Shown piece after piece: positions 1-12,600 of a stretch of 64,000 bases of DNA. Within the stretch, counting starts at the first letter, position 1; the number at the start of each line of letters is the position of its first letter. The position numbers were made by a program, and so were the translations under genes. Under the pieces are notes generated by a model. It was not told the origin of the DNA, ran no database searches, and saw only the letters and a program-made list of their open reading frames with translations. This DNA comes from Isoetes taiwanensis. Its lineage: Eukaryota > Streptophyta > Lycopodiopsida > Isoetales > Isoetaceae. The stretch is from contig JAJEKV010000092.1 in NCBI GenBank assembly GCA_021234155.1, positions 3,238,561 to 3,302,560 of the forward strand, given 5' to 3'.

Positions 1-1830
1 CGGCCTTAATTGCTCTCGAGGAAATGAGATTCTTCTACAAGAATCCATCTGCGAACTGCAAGAACATCTGTTGGTAGTGTTTGTGACTCGAGTGGAAGAT
101 GGTCTTGTGTATTGTTAAACATTGCAAATGGCAAATGATGGTCTTGTGTATTGTTAAACATTGCAAATGGCAAATTGAGGATAATAAACATTTATGCCTC
201 AACAGAGCCAAATGAAAGGGAGAAATAATGGAAATCCTGCATTGAGCGATTCTTTTAAATGGGGCTGTGACAATGGGAAAGCTACTAGAATTATTAGACA
301 AGGCTGGAAGCAATACTATACAAGAAGATTTCAAGAGGTTAGTTCTTAATTAAGAACTGCAATCTCCCAACAAACAACACCACCCCCCTTCCCCCCCCTT
401 TTATCAATACATATATAAAGCATGTACAATTTTTGTTTGAGCCTAATATTTCCACCCTGGAAAAAAATGTGGGCATGACACGTGCCCTATAAGAAATTAA
501 AAAATAAATAAAAATGAAACGTGCTACGCCCCTTTTCTTTCTTCCCCTGCAAGCAATCTTTCTTTCCTGCTCCGCAAGCAACCTCTCCTATATGCTTCCA
601 CCTCTACAGATCAACTTCTACAAATCGACTTGCTGATCTTCTATGCAGCCTTGAGTTGAGCATGAGGTTTCTTCAATCGGTTTCTCACAGTGCGCTTCTT
701 CAGGGACCCGGCTTCTACAGTGCGCTTCTCCATGCTTCGTTTTCTGATTGGAGCCGGCGGCCCACGGGGCCACCATTCCTCTTTTTCCTTCCCTAATCCG
801 CCATATCCGGGTCCTCTGCAGATACACCTAGTTGGGAAGCAAAAGAAAGAGGAAAGCGATGCAAAAACAGAGGCGGAAAGAGCTGCGTTCTTGAATCGTT
901 CATGCATTCTTGAATCGTTCATGCTTTTTGCCTTGAGGGCACTTATGTGGAATCATTAGAATGCAAGAATGCTTGATAATGAATCATAGATCTTTGGTCG
1001 TGCAAACAAGCTTCTTTGGCATCCAACCCCATCATCATTTTCATTTTCTAGTTGAGGCGTAGATGATCGAGTGGACTCACATGAGGAGGCATCACCACAT
1101 TAACTGGAAGCATACAAAACTTCTAAATTTTCCCATCGATTTGGCTTCGAAGCTTGAGTAAAACTTCTAAAGCTATTACGCAAGTCTGTGGTAGGCTTTC
1201 GGATCTGCGGCGCCAGATTCCGCAGAATGGCTATGCCTCCAAGATCAGGAAGGCGAGTAGTCGGCTATGGAGAATAGCACCGATTTTTGAAAGGAGGCTT
1301 TCGAATGGACTAGCTACAAAGAATGGCGGAGGGTTTCAAATCCCATGTCTAGATCGAGACTCGATTCGAAGTTCTTGCAAAGGAGGCCATATTTGGAAGC
1401 CTTATTCTTATTGGATTTTGAATGAGATCGAGAATGATGCTTGGAAGGCAGTATCGGAGAAGGTTTGCCTTTGGATGATGCGTTTCGCACAAAACTCCTC
1501 ATTAAAATGAAAGCGGGGTATTTTATTTCCGGCTGCATTCAATCGAGGATTCAATCGGGATAATGGATTCCAAAAGCGGATCCCTTTTTCTGAGGTTATT
1601 GCCCAGGCGATTTGTAGAAACCCCAAAGGTTTACTCAGTAGTTGCAAATGGCGATTAAAGAGGTAAGGTCTTTTTCATAAGGCCAAGACCGGCATTTTTC
1701 ACAAAAATGGCGGTCGCGACTTGGGGCTAAAGCGCTTGCATCGCATGTGATTTTCATGGCATCTTATATATCGCATGCAAGCATAGTGTATAAAGCAAAG
1801 AAGAAACGGATAGATCAAAGCATATCTGAC
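1..1830. other. no recognisable gene
   Basis: All six reading frames contain only short open frames without a family signature. The one long frame (1154-1510, plus) opens with TTG rather than ATG and matches nothing I know. Apart from the 39-bp tandem duplication listed separately I see no structure here. Confidence 0.5.
98..175. repeat. 39-bp tandem duplication
   Basis: Two adjacent, essentially identical 39-bp units start at 98 and 137 (each begins GATGGTCTTGTGTATTG). It looks like a recent local slippage or repair duplication; no gene is affected. Confidence 0.85.
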
Positions 1831-2040
1831 ATTCCGCCAAATAAAAAAACGGGACCCTGAAATTACAGGGCTAAACGCCAGCTTTTTTCAAATCGAAAAA
1901 CAGAGTCGAGATTGAGTCGATTCAATCCGTCGGCCCTGCCTCCGTCCCCTGCTTTCGTCCGCCCCCTGCTGTCCCCTTCTATGCCGGAAAAGCAAGAAAG
2001 GGACAAAATTTCAGGGTCCCGTTTTTTTCGTTGGCGAATT
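1831..2040. mobile_element. foldback / MITE-like element 1
   Basis: The arms at about 1831-1864 and 2007-2040 are inverted copies. The inner 22 bp (1843-1864 and 2007-2028, containing CGGGACCCTGAAATT) pair perfectly, and the outer 12 bp pair with a few mismatches. The spacer of about 140 bp has no coding capacity. The form is that of a small inverted-repeat element; I found no convincing target duplication. Confidence 0.6.
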
Positions 2041-2191
2041 TTTGTGAGCGGGAAATTTCGCCTCGAAATTTGCGGTGGCGTGGCGTTAGCTGCGGTGGCG
2101 TGGGGGGGCCACTTTCGCGGGCGACGCGAGTGGCCCCGCCACATCAGTTGCAAATTTCGAGGCAAAATTTCCCGCTCACAAAAATTTCGCC
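2033..2191. mobile_element. foldback / MITE-like element 2, abutting element 1
   Basis: Inverted arms of about 41 bp (2033-2073 and 2150-2191, containing TGTGAGCGGGAAATT) pair almost perfectly. They enclose a very GC-rich core (2074-2149) that is itself rich in GGTGGCG and CCACGC-type words. Its left arm overlaps the right end of the preceding inverted repeat by a few bases, so the two may be parts of one composite element of about 360 bp. Confidence 0.6.
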
Positions 2192-3019
2192 TTCCATAAA
2201 TCGACTCCCTTTCTTAAAGCTATAATGGCTTTTAATCCATAGGTTAGAATTTTATGATAAATGTTAAATATCAGTAGCTGGCCCTATCAGGAGATCGAAG
2301 TGTTTGATAACGGGGTGAACATTGTTTTTGTGCGTTGCATTTGGAATAACGTTAATGCAGTCCATAAATCAGTTATGTTTTGCTATTATAGTAGGCTTTG
2401 TGTTGTTCTGACTGTGAATAACAAACTATTTGCACACCCAGGATGCCATAACGGCCATGAGAATCGTATTTTAATAACTCAATTGTGTGCAAAGAAGTTG
2501 TAGGGTTCAGGACCCTATAGTTAAATCTGGGGAAGTGAGGATAAAAAGCAAAAATAGGTACTTTAAGCATTGCAAGGTACTGTTGCAATGTTGTACACTT
2601 TTATCGTTCCATAATAGACTAATTTATACCCTTCATCATTCTATAGGGGGCCAATGAAGCCCACTTCGAAAATGAAGTTAAAAAGTTGCACTATAACTAT
2701 GACAAGGACTTTGAGAGCATTTAATGTTTGAGCTTTAGACAAGTTAGAAGATAAGTAAGGGCTTTTTTCCATGATAAAATACTTTAAGGGTCTATCATGC
2801 TTTGAACTATATTGTTTCTAGATATTCAAGGTATGATAGTGAAACATGGGGCATCATGTCTCCAAAGATTGTTATCACTGCCTAGACAAAGGGTGTAACT
2901 CTGTTACCTTAAAATGTTCTCCAAGGATGTTTAAGTTGTCATTTAGAGTAAGCAAGTGGGGGCTCCATAATTAAAAGCAACAATTTTTTATCCCATGGGC
3001 ACTGAAACGTATGGCAAGA

Positions 3020-3100
3020 ATACAGGTTCCACTCCTGTATGTTTTCCCTATTAGACCGATTGGTCTCCGTGGACGATAAAAATACCTTCCTTCCTTCCTA
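3020..3100 (+). repeat. short interspersed repeat copy with CCTT tail
   Basis: The segment contains the core GACCGATTGGTCTCCGTGGACG followed by an A-rich linker and (CCTT)n. The same core with a (TATTC)n tail recurs at 17817-17905 and, degraded, at 15440-15525. Upstream lies a word one base away from the Pol III B-box consensus (GGTTCCACTCC near 3025). This looks like a SINE-like family with simple-sequence 3' tails. Confidence 0.4.
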
Positions 3101-3370
3101 TTGATTTAGTTGAAGTCCCGTTATTGTATCTAAGGCTGGTATTATCTAAAATATCTTATGTACTGTCATTTTTTGTTTTGCAAGTGGGATAGAACGGAAC
3201 AAATGGTTGCGGCGCCCAAGGCATGGCTTTTGCGTTTTTTGGGAAATAATTTGGAGATTACAGTTCTCCAACTTAGACACATTTAGTTCAATTTTGCAAG
3301 CCCATAACTGAGATCCTTTTTGTCTTGATACAAAAATCTACTTTGTTGTGAGTTGGGCAAGAGAAATGTT

Positions 3371-3392
3371 CGCGGCGGCCTTGGCCGCCGCG
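3371..3392. repeat. GC-rich perfect palindrome
   Basis: Two 10-bp arms (CGCGGCGGCC and its complement) are separated by TT, in otherwise AT-rich DNA. No associated gene or terminator context is visible. Confidence 0.6.
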
Positions 3393-4301
3393 ATAAATTT
3401 CTTGTATATATTATTGATGATTACATCTATTTCTGGAATGTGCCTCATATGGGAAATATATGAGAGTGTCTCAATTACTATTATATCATAAATGTGGCAT
3501 AATATCTGGCCATTTTTAATGGAGGATGGGTATTCTCATATATGATACATGTGGTATAATATCTGGTCAGTTTTATTTGAAGATGGATTTTCTGAGCTGG
3601 CAAACTCCATTAACTCTGCTGACTCTACAAAATCTATACTTAAAATTTCTTGAATGCAAGGAAGATTTGTGCCTGTTACTATGCAGTATGATAAAACTAG
3701 ACAGAGGTATTAAATATTAACATGGCATGGATCCAATATCGGATATGGTTGGTAACTCTCAGTTGGGTTTGATTTCAAATAATAGTTGGAATTTTACCTC
3801 AAGGTCATGGTCCATTCATGGAAAAGGAAAAAAAAAAAGCAAAGTTTATGTGGCAATGAGAATCTCTTAGGGTTAGCACCCAAAATGGCTCTTACTTGCC
3901 ATTTGATCTCTAGATCAAACTATCTTAAATTCGAATATTGTTTATAGATAGCTCTTTTTCTATTTTAATGGTTGGATTTAGTATCAAGACTATAATTTAC
4001 CTGGACCAAGTTGCGGCATAAGCATGTTTTTGAAGAGGTTTTTTGGAAAAATAAGCAACGAGCTTGTTCAATACTCGTGGCTTAAGCATAAATCAGCATA
4101 CTTTCTTGGCCGTTTACATGTCTTAAAAGCAAATTAGAGAGTAAAGGATGCCTTTTGCGGCATGGATTTGTTCTTAGCACCGATCTGCTCGGAGGATCTG
4201 CTTGATATTTTGGATCCAGCCTTGATCCTTTTTTTGAAAGCAGTCTTCCTTATATACTGATACAATTTGCAAGGAAGAACAAAGATGCAGCATGCTAGTA
4301 T

Positions 4302-4323
4302 AGGAAGGAAGGAAGGAAGGAAG
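4302..4323. repeat. GGAA microsatellite
   Basis: About five uninterrupted AGGA/GGAA units in a row. Confidence 0.9.
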
Positions 4324-5829
4324 TATATTTTAACAGGGCGAGGTTAACTCGATCAAGGCAAATCTCAGGTAAATAAATCTTTTGCCTAAAATTGTTTGTG
4401 TAACAGAATGAAGCTTACAGAACATTATAAGATGTAATGTAGTTTTAGCTATCATAAGGCTCTGAGCTTTCTTAGAACACCATGTTGCATGACTGTTGTA
4501 TCATACAACTTGAGGCAAGTGCTACAGCTTGCAAAATTAAGACCTTTATTTATGGTGATTAACTATGTTGATCACATATGGACATCTTTTCATCTTAGAA
4601 TTCAGAAAATACGTACTGAATTTATTCTTCTATTTGTACTTCCATTTCCATTTGCTTACACTAACAAAGGGCAAGAGGCTACATTGGGTGAAGGGCGAAG
4701 AGCCGAGAATATCCAATGTACCTTTTGGCCCCTGCATCATTACCACTTCATGCCAATGTTTGTTTGTTTGGTTGCAGGTACTGATATTCTCCTCTCAATG
4801 CGGTTCTCTTTTCTTAGGTTCAGCTGTTTTTGCATATTGGATGATGGAAGCGTGATGGCTGCATCTCTTAGCTTACAAGCTGGAGTTCATGCAATTAATT
4901 GAAGGACCTCGGTTCAAATAAAGGCTTTTTGGATCAAGGGAAGTGGCTTTATGCTAGACAACATTTTTTTTTTATTTTTTTTATTTTTTTATGAACAAGA
5001 TATGCAATTTGTGCTGATATCTCGATGTTTTCTCTGCATAAGTTAATGCATGAGTAATGATTTTGAAACTTTGATTCAGAATGTGGCTGGCTTCTTGCCA
5101 TAGTTTATATTTGATGCTCATAGATAATCAAAGGAGCTTTCAATTGTTAAAATTTGCAGTGCTAAATATGTATGACCATGATACATTAGATTGGATCTTG
5201 ATTAAAAAATGATATTAAAGATTAAAGTCAATAGACTTTGAACCATTGTTTGATGCCCCATCTTTAATTGGCTCGATTAAATGTATAGAATGATAAGCCT
5301 GATGTAGTTAGAATTGTTAGTAGGATTGTTGCCTGAATTAGTTGTCTCCAAGTTTTTAGATATTTCATTTCATTGGTTTTATCAGTGTGGCATATGTGAA
5401 AAGGGTATGTGCCACTGGAGCTCCTTGGAGTTAACCATTCCAATATGACTAGGTGCTCTTGATCAGGCAAATATGGGGCTATATATGATTTTTAAGAATC
5501 AGTATGATGTTGCTATATCAAAAAAAAATTGTCTAAAGGCCAGAATAAGATTGTCATAAGGCAAATACAATGCTATTTGTCATTGCTGCCTATAAAAATC
5601 TGCCACATGGCTCTCCAAAAAAGTAAATGACCTTACATCAAATATATATGGATAAGCCATCTCTTGGATATCAAATATGAGACTAGCACCTTGGTGCAAA
5701 TTCTAGAAGTCCAATCAAGGTAACTTTTAACACCTTATCTTATCTTTCTTTCTTGCTTCCTTCTCCCAGTAAGGCCATAGAGGTCATATAGCAGCACATA
5801 TAGTGGCTGATTAGGCAGGACTAATTAAA

Positions 5830-6099
5830 CATAATGTGTCCGGATATGGTCGTATGCTTGATAGTTCTAAAGGACGTGGCATTCATCTTCAATGGCTCCA
5901 TGCTGACAACATTGACAAATCCTATCCTCGCATGCGTCCGATGTCCATTTGCCTGTCTCAATGCAGAGGTGATGCACTCCCGTTCGAATGGAAGCTATCA
6001 GTCTACTTTCAAAAAGTGGTCAGTACGGGCAATGCCCGTCTTCCCAACCTTTCTTATGATGTAGTACTGGGGCCACAACGTCTCAAATCCTGTTGAAAG
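5830..6099. other. open frame of unknown nature left of the LINE remnant
   Basis: A plus-strand frame of 86 codons (5836-6096) is open but has no recognisable domain. It abuts the left end of the minus-strand LINE fragment, so it may be flanking DNA or unrecognised LINE sequence read on the wrong strand. Confidence 0.2.
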
Positions 6100-8160
6100 G
6101 AGAAATGAGTCCAGTGGTTCTCGCAATAGAACTTGAGGAGCAGAGGTGCATACAGGTCCAAACTGAAGAGACCATCAACATTTGTAGCAGTACTTTGATG
6201 CTTGCTTCACTAGCAAACTCTGAGATGTGAGCACCCTAGAACCAATTAAAATGGCACACTACAAGTAGCTAATCAATCCCAGCTGACACAAGGTCCACAA
6301 GGCTATCTTTTTTACACATCTGTCAATTAAAAAAGATGATGTGGTGGTCCAATATAGCGCGTTGAAGAGGCAAGAAACAGTTTCCTGCAGCATGAGAGTA
6401 GGCATCCTCGGCAGACTCCAATGCTGCTGAGGACAGGCTGTCCTGATGGTGTCAATCAGCCTGAGCATGATTTATACAACCTGTATATCGTATTTTGTAA
6501 ATCCATAGAGGCCTCCAACTGTCTCAATCTATCCCACAACTTTTCTTAGATTTTGCAAAATCAACAAAGCATCAACAGTGGTATCGCTGGCGATTCCTGC
6601 TATCTTCAACCAAGGTTTGCAGAGAAATATGTAATCAATAGTGGAGTGTTGCAGCTAGAATTCTACATGCTGAGAGCCCGCACCTCTGCTTCGTCTGCCC
6701 ACATCGTCAACTATTGCTCAAGAATGCCGATCAATAGTTTTGCAAAGAGCATACTGACCATGATGGTGCGGTAATTGGGCTGGCCATCAGGGTCACCCAG
6801 CTTGTACATGTGAACAACCATGTTACTGGTCCACTGTGGGAGGAAGCTTTCTTGTAATACCCCATTGAACAATGTCGTTAGGATGGATACCATCGGAGGC
6901 CCAACCCATTTGAGGAGCTCTGTGTGCATGTCGTCCAAGTCTGTCGCCTTACCATTGGCAAGATGCTGTAAGCCTTTAGTGGCATCTGCCTCTGTGATGG
7001 CTGTATTGCTGCATGGACCCCAAGCAGATCATAAAGCTACTGCAAGTATTATACCCACTGCTCTGAAATGATGTTCCCCATAGGCTACAAAGGCTTGTGC
7101 AATACCCTTCACCAGAAAGTCCTGGTGTGACGGTCTAGGAGGTAGAACATTTCTCGTTGATGTTCCACACTGTACCTGGCTTTCTTTCTCTTGAGAAAAG
7201 TGTGGTATTCTCTAATCGCAAACTGGCACAATACTGGATCAGTGACCTGTCGAAGCCAGTGTTTAAACTCCCTACACTTGTCATCGAACCATTGGTTGCG
7301 AGGAAAGGTTGTAGCTCCCAAGGGCCACTGTGGGCAGTTTCTCCTAAAGCATCTCTCAGCAACACTCATAAGCGCATTGGTTGACTGGAAAGTCTGTTGT
7401 TGTAGCGTGTGGAGCAGCAATATTTCCTCTAGGTCAGCTGTCTGCATGGTCGTAATCTAAGCGCAACTGAGGCACACGAGCATTGGAGTAATAGGCATGC
7501 GAACACTCTATTAATCCACGTGCAGAAGGATGGTTTGGTAGTCAGAATCAACTTCTTCATCTCTGCTCTTTGTACCAATGCAAAGGTGGGTAAGCAGGTG
7601 CAGATCCTGCTCTGCCAACAGTACATAGTCAACAACATTGGAGCTGCTACCCTAGTTCTCTTCCCTATAAGTGTAGCTGCTAGAGGATGGCCACCGCGCT
7701 AGTCCACTGCAAATTACCAAATCAAAGATATTGCATGACTGAAGCAACTGCCTGCCACATGACCCGGCGGTCATCCAATGCGCGTGGCCAAGAAACCTCA
7801 ATGGGACGTAGCTATAGCATGTCCTCTGCCAAGGAGTCAAATTTCATGAGACGTTCTATTCCTGTGCGTGCATTGAAATCTCCAAGCAACATGACCATGC
7901 CCAATTGTTTGTGCTGATGGATGTCATCATATAAATGACACAGGCTTCCAACCTATCTATATCTGAGTGAGAGTGATAGTTACTATCTGCATGCAAAAAG
8001 TAGCATACCGCCACAAAGAGAGGATTGCCATTGCAATGACGTACCCGCACCCCTACCATATTGCCACAATATTTTAGTCCCCGGACTAATGCACATACAT
8101 CTAAAGACACACTAATGATGTGTCTCCAAAAAGACCAAGCTCTCAGTAGTTCAATGTAGT
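6100..8160 (-). pseudogene. decayed non-LTR retrotransposon, endonuclease to RT palm (inverted 5' part)
   Basis: Read on the minus strand from about 8160 downward, the fragments fall in LINE order across several frameshifts and stops. First comes an apurinic-endonuclease-like domain, with LFVAVCYF near 8010 and the diagnostic GDFNART at about 7890-7865. A degenerate SDYQ at the usual SDH position follows near 7520. Then comes a linker containing NQWFDDKCREFK (7300-7260), and then the start of the reverse transcriptase (LPQWTSNMVVHMYK and PNYR at 6850-6760; LWDRLRQLE near 6510). The catalytic YxDD box is not clearly preserved. The fragment is in opposite orientation to the LINE 3' part that starts next to its right end, which is what a twin-priming (5' inversion) insertion gives. 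No intact protein can be made. Confidence 0.75.
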
Positions 8161-8282
8161 TGGCATACTGTTCCAACTTTACACTATGATATCCACGAGT
8201 TGAAGCTATAGATAGCTACAAGTATCTTAGTGTAGAGTTATGTAAGAACACAATTTAGGAACAGTATATTGCCAAACGTGTG
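8161..8282 (+). pseudogene. old LINE 3' part, segment left of the nested insertion
   Basis: The plus-strand reading contains IDSYKYLSVELCKN (about 8205-8248), a hallmark of the RT thumb region of CR1/RTE-like LINEs, then a TAG, and ends in IAKRV at the insertion point. The reading frame continues without shift at 14205 (TVGWRALYPMQ) once the intervening element is removed. This shows that the two segments were one sequence. Confidence 0.8.
8276..8282 (+). repeat. target-site duplication, left copy
   Basis: ACGTGTG (up to 9 bp as AAACGTGTG) immediately precedes the L1-type body and is repeated directly after its poly(A) tail at 14198-14204. The leading As of the right copy cannot be told from the tail. 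Confidence 0.8.
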
Positions 8283-9609
8283 CACAAGAAATTTTCATCT
8301 TCTTTCAAGCTTGCACCCTCAACAATCAAAGTTCTAAATAAGGGTGTTCACTTCTTCAGCAATGACAGCAGTAAACAATTGGACAATGGGATGTCACTTA
8401 AGAAATCTGAGGTGATCAGCAGAGCACAAAATAAATTTGATCCTAAGGGTAAAGCTCCACTTCAGCACTCATCTCAGAAAAAACAAATTGATCTGCATCA
8501 AACCCTTCAAGGTATTTTGTTGGACTCCAAAAAGGTTGCAACAGTGAGACATGTTGGGATTAAGATCCAGGATAATCCCAAACAAATTTGTCACTCAACT
8601 CTCGGTTGCAATCCACAGACTTCAAGGGATAAAGAAGAGTCATTAATTATTGAAAGCAATATTTCTGATAATGTTAATTTTGGAAAAGCAGAAACCTCAA
8701 GCAAAATCCAATGTTCGAATAACTTTGGTATCCTAGCTCATCTAAATGACAATGTTGCAGACAGTATGGTGGATCCATCCACAGTTGTAAATCTACCCTC
8801 TACTGTGCCTATTCCCATTCATCCTATCACTTTTGATCCCCCACCTCCCCCACCTTCTCAACCACTCATTGACCTATCTGACTCTCACCTTCACTCTGTC
8901 AATCCTTCTCACCATGAAAACCCTTCTTTCTCTAGTTATATCTCCAATCAAGTAGCTAAACAGCTAGCAGAGTTGCATGTGGAAGTTGGTGGTCAAGATT
9001 TTCCTAACAGAAACTCAGTCCCTCAAGATGAGACAGATGGCAGTAAAAACTCAATTCAGGATTCTGGAAATTGTGATAAGAACAGGCAGTTCAATAGAAT
9101 AGAGAACTTGACTGGTACAGTTGAGATGAATATAGGGCAGGCAAATAAGGCAAATAAGGAAAATGACTTTCAAGATAAGGAATCAATTCACAAAGCTCAG
9201 GAATTATCTGTTGACAACAAAATTGATGATGTGGCAATATCCAGGCAAGTTCTAAACCCCATTGATAATAGTTTAATTTCAGCTACTGTTGTTAATGTTG
9301 ACACAAGTTCAAACCAAAGTCCTTGCTGTGGATCTAAATTCTGGAGTTGCTCTCATGTATCGACGGGTAAAACTCGATATTGATATTTCTGATAAAGAAA
9401 ATGAACTCAACAATAGTGCTTTAAATATTGCTAATAATGATTCATGGGAAGATGACTCTTACTTGTTAATTTCCTCATCCTCTACTCTATCTGCCAATCC
9501 TAAATCTAAAAAAGGGAAGGTTAAAAATAAAGCTAAAATTAAGCATTCAAATAGAATTCTTAATAATCTAGGTACCCCTGCAAGTAATACCAGGAACAAA
9601 TCCAAATAG
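8283..9609 (+). pseudogene. LINE ORF1, C-terminal part with frameshift
   Basis: The frame is open from the very first base of the element to a stop at 9381-9383. The next frame (from about 9289 to 9609) continues the same low-complexity, Ser/Asn/Lys-rich style to a second stop, so one frameshift near 9340 splits the protein. A Pro-rich stretch (PPPPPP near 8840) and a basic tail (KSKKGKVKNKAK near 9505) suit the region downstream of the RNA-binding zinc knuckle in plant L1 ORF1. The zinc knuckle itself is absent, presumably lost with the truncated 5' end. The inferred role is RNA binding in the retrotransposition particle; identity rests mainly on position before ORF2. Confidence 0.6.
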
Positions 9610-9657
9610 ATTTTCAAATCCTAGATTGATCATCTTCATATTATCTTGGTTATTCTA

Positions 9658-12600
9658 ATGAAGATTCTATCTTGGAATTTAAGAGGAATCAAAGGTCCCC
9701 TTAAGAGAAGGAGGGCCATTTCACAGATTAGAGAATATAGGGCAGATATTATTATGCTTCAAGAGTTGAGACTCCCCAACTTTGAGTGTTCAAATCTAGC
9801 TGATTGGATTGCTCCAGGTCTGTCTTCTATCTGGATTGAGGCCTCTAACACTTCTGGGGGTCTTTGCATAATTTGGAGAAATCTCAAATATTCCACTCTT
9901 TATAATAGTCCTTGTAATAGATGGCAAGCAGTGATCTTTAATATCTCAAATTCTTTCTTTGGGGTTGTGAATATCTATGCCTCGACCAATTCAAGAGATA
10001 GAGAATTAATTTGGCCTCAGATTAATACCTGGCTACAAGATCACAATTCAGTTACCTGGATCCTAGCTGGTGATTTCAATAACACGCCCTCTGCTGAATT
10101 CAAGTCAAACAATAACTTTAGCATGACTGTCAAAGAAAAAGAAAATTGGGAATCTCTGTTAGACTCTCATCTTTTCAGTTATATCCCTTCTTCCACTGCT
10201 AAATTTACATGGTCAAATAAACAAGATGGCCATTCCAGAGTCTATTGTGCCTTAGACAGATTTTATATTAAAAATTCTGAGTTACCTTTTTGGGACAATA
10301 GTGTTGTTTTCAGTGATGAGAGTACCTCTATATCTGACCACAAGCCTCAGTTCTTCCAAACAAAACATTCTCTGAACATTTTGAGACAAGGGAACATTCC
10401 ATTCAAGTTAAATTGCTCCATTCTGAGCAATGATAAATTATGTACTGATTTTAGAGAGTTTTATAGCAATCTGCCGAGAGTCCAGGAAAATCTCTCTATG
10501 AAATCCTTTTATTCTAACATTAAGGCTGCTAAAACATGGATCAAAGGTTGGTGCAAATCTCTGCAAGATCAGAAGAGAAACACAAAAAACAATCTTCTGA
10601 TTGCCATGAAAGAAGTCAGATCTAAACTGCAGACTGACCCTTTAAATCTTTCTCTGCATCATATTGAGGAAGATCTGGAACATGACATTAAGAATATTGA
10701 AGAATTTGAAGCCAAAGGGGCTGCCATGAAAAGCAAGATCAAATTTCACAATCATATGGATAATTGCAATTCCAAGTTCTTTTTTAGAATTGCCAGGAAT
10801 AGGATTATAAAAAAGCAGCTCTCATCCATCCGAGATGACAATGGCATGATTATTAATGATCCTAAGGGTATTTCTGAGTTTTTATACTCAAAATATTCTT
10901 CTATTTTCTCTAATCAACAAGATATCAATTGGGATAATGCTGAGGCAAAGGGTTTCTTGGATATTCTTAACTCTTTACATAATAATATTGTCGACCCTTT
11001 AAGTGATCAAATTTCAAGATTGCCTTCAGAAGAGGAGATCAAACTAATCTTGTTTAGCCTGGCTAAGGGTAAAAGTCCTCGCCCGGATGGCCTTCCACCA
11101 GAATTTTATATTAAATTTTGGGATCTTATTAAGCAAGATTTGATTCACATGATTAATGGTTTCTGGTCATCCAATCATTTGCACCCTGCTTTATCCTCTG
11201 GTTTTATCTCCCTTATTCCTAAAATTGACAATCCTGAGACTTTTAGTGACTGGAGGCCTATTTCATTGACTAATACAACTTACAAGCTCTGTGCAAAGAT
11301 CATAGTCAACAGAATCAAATGTTTCCTTCATAAAAATATTAGTCTTCAGCAATCTGCCTTTTTATCCAAAGGTTTATTCTTGATAACTATATTGCAAAGC
11401 AATGGAGGGCATGCATTGGGCTAAGCTTTCAAACCAAAAGCGTGTTTTATTGAAGCTAGACTTTCTAAAAGCCTTTGATCTTGTTAGATGGGACTTCCTC
11501 ATCCTATCCCTCCAGAAAATTGGATTTCTGCCAAATTGATTGATCTCATTATGGGTCTTAACATAAGATCTCGGTCTTCTACTCTAATAAATGGTTCTCC
11601 AAGCAAATTCTTCCCTTTGAACAAAGGTGTCGAGGCGAGGGGTTGTCCTCGGCACCTTATCTTTTATTATTGTTGCTGAAATGCTAACAAGGGTAATTCA
11701 ATTACCATCAAGCGTGAAATATTGAAGGTCTATGGCTACCGATAATGTGAACCAATTATCCTTAATGCAATATGCAGATGATTCATTTAGCTTTCTGAAG
11801 AATGACATTAATAACATTGAATTCTTCTTGAACACCATTAAAGGATTTAGTGTAGCTTCTGGCATCTACCTAAATCAGCATAAATGTGTCATCTTAGGGG
11901 AGTCTAATAGACCTGACATCCTTGGTATCAAATGCTTCGACTTTAGTCATTCTACTACTCTTCTTGGTATGCCCTTATCTTTGGATGCTTCAGTCAAAAA
12001 TCTGTGGTCCCCTATTGTTTCTAAAATAAGAAGGAAGCTCAATAACTATGGGAGCTGTCTCTCTTTGGCTGGTAGAACAATTATTGCTAACTCTGTTCTC
12101 TCTAGTTCTCACATTTATTTCTCCTCGGCTCTTCTGGCTCCTAAATGCATTTACCAACAGATTGAGAGAATAGTAAGAAACTTTATTTGGGGTAAAAATC
12201 ATATGGTCAACTGGAATTATGTTACTCAGAAGAAGAATAAAGGAGGGCTTGGATGTAAAAATTTGCTTCTTCAAGGTTATGCTTTAGCAGGTAAATATGT
12301 GTGGAAAACTTTGTATAAACAGGAAAATCCTGCAACTTCTTTTATAAAGCATTGGATTCAAAACAGTATTTTTGAAGGTCATCCCTCTGTCAAACATCAT
12401 CTGCCTCATTCTGCCTTCTTTGATCTCAAACCAGGCCCCAACACTTCTCCCTTAATGAGAAATTTAATCATTTCTTGGAATAAGGTCTCCAAAGCTTACA
12501 ATCATGATGCAATTCAGGATTCCTGTCATAATTCTAGTATCTTCTGGAATCCAAACTTGGTCTCTCGAGATCAATGTCCTTTTGCCCTTAAACATCCAAG

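Larger units (their letters stand above)
2192..5829. other. gene-free stretch
   Basis: No protein family could be recognised on either strand. Features seen: a short repeat copy at 3020-3100, a GC-rich palindrome at 3371-3392, a GGAA microsatellite at 4302-4323, and T-rich tracts near 4966-4992. An open frame at 4565-4855 has splice-like flanks but no recognisable product. Confidence 0.5.

Noticed and set aside
1154-1510. 118-codon open frame on the plus strand
   Set aside because: Opens with TTG, not ATG, shows no domain, and the minus strand is about as open.
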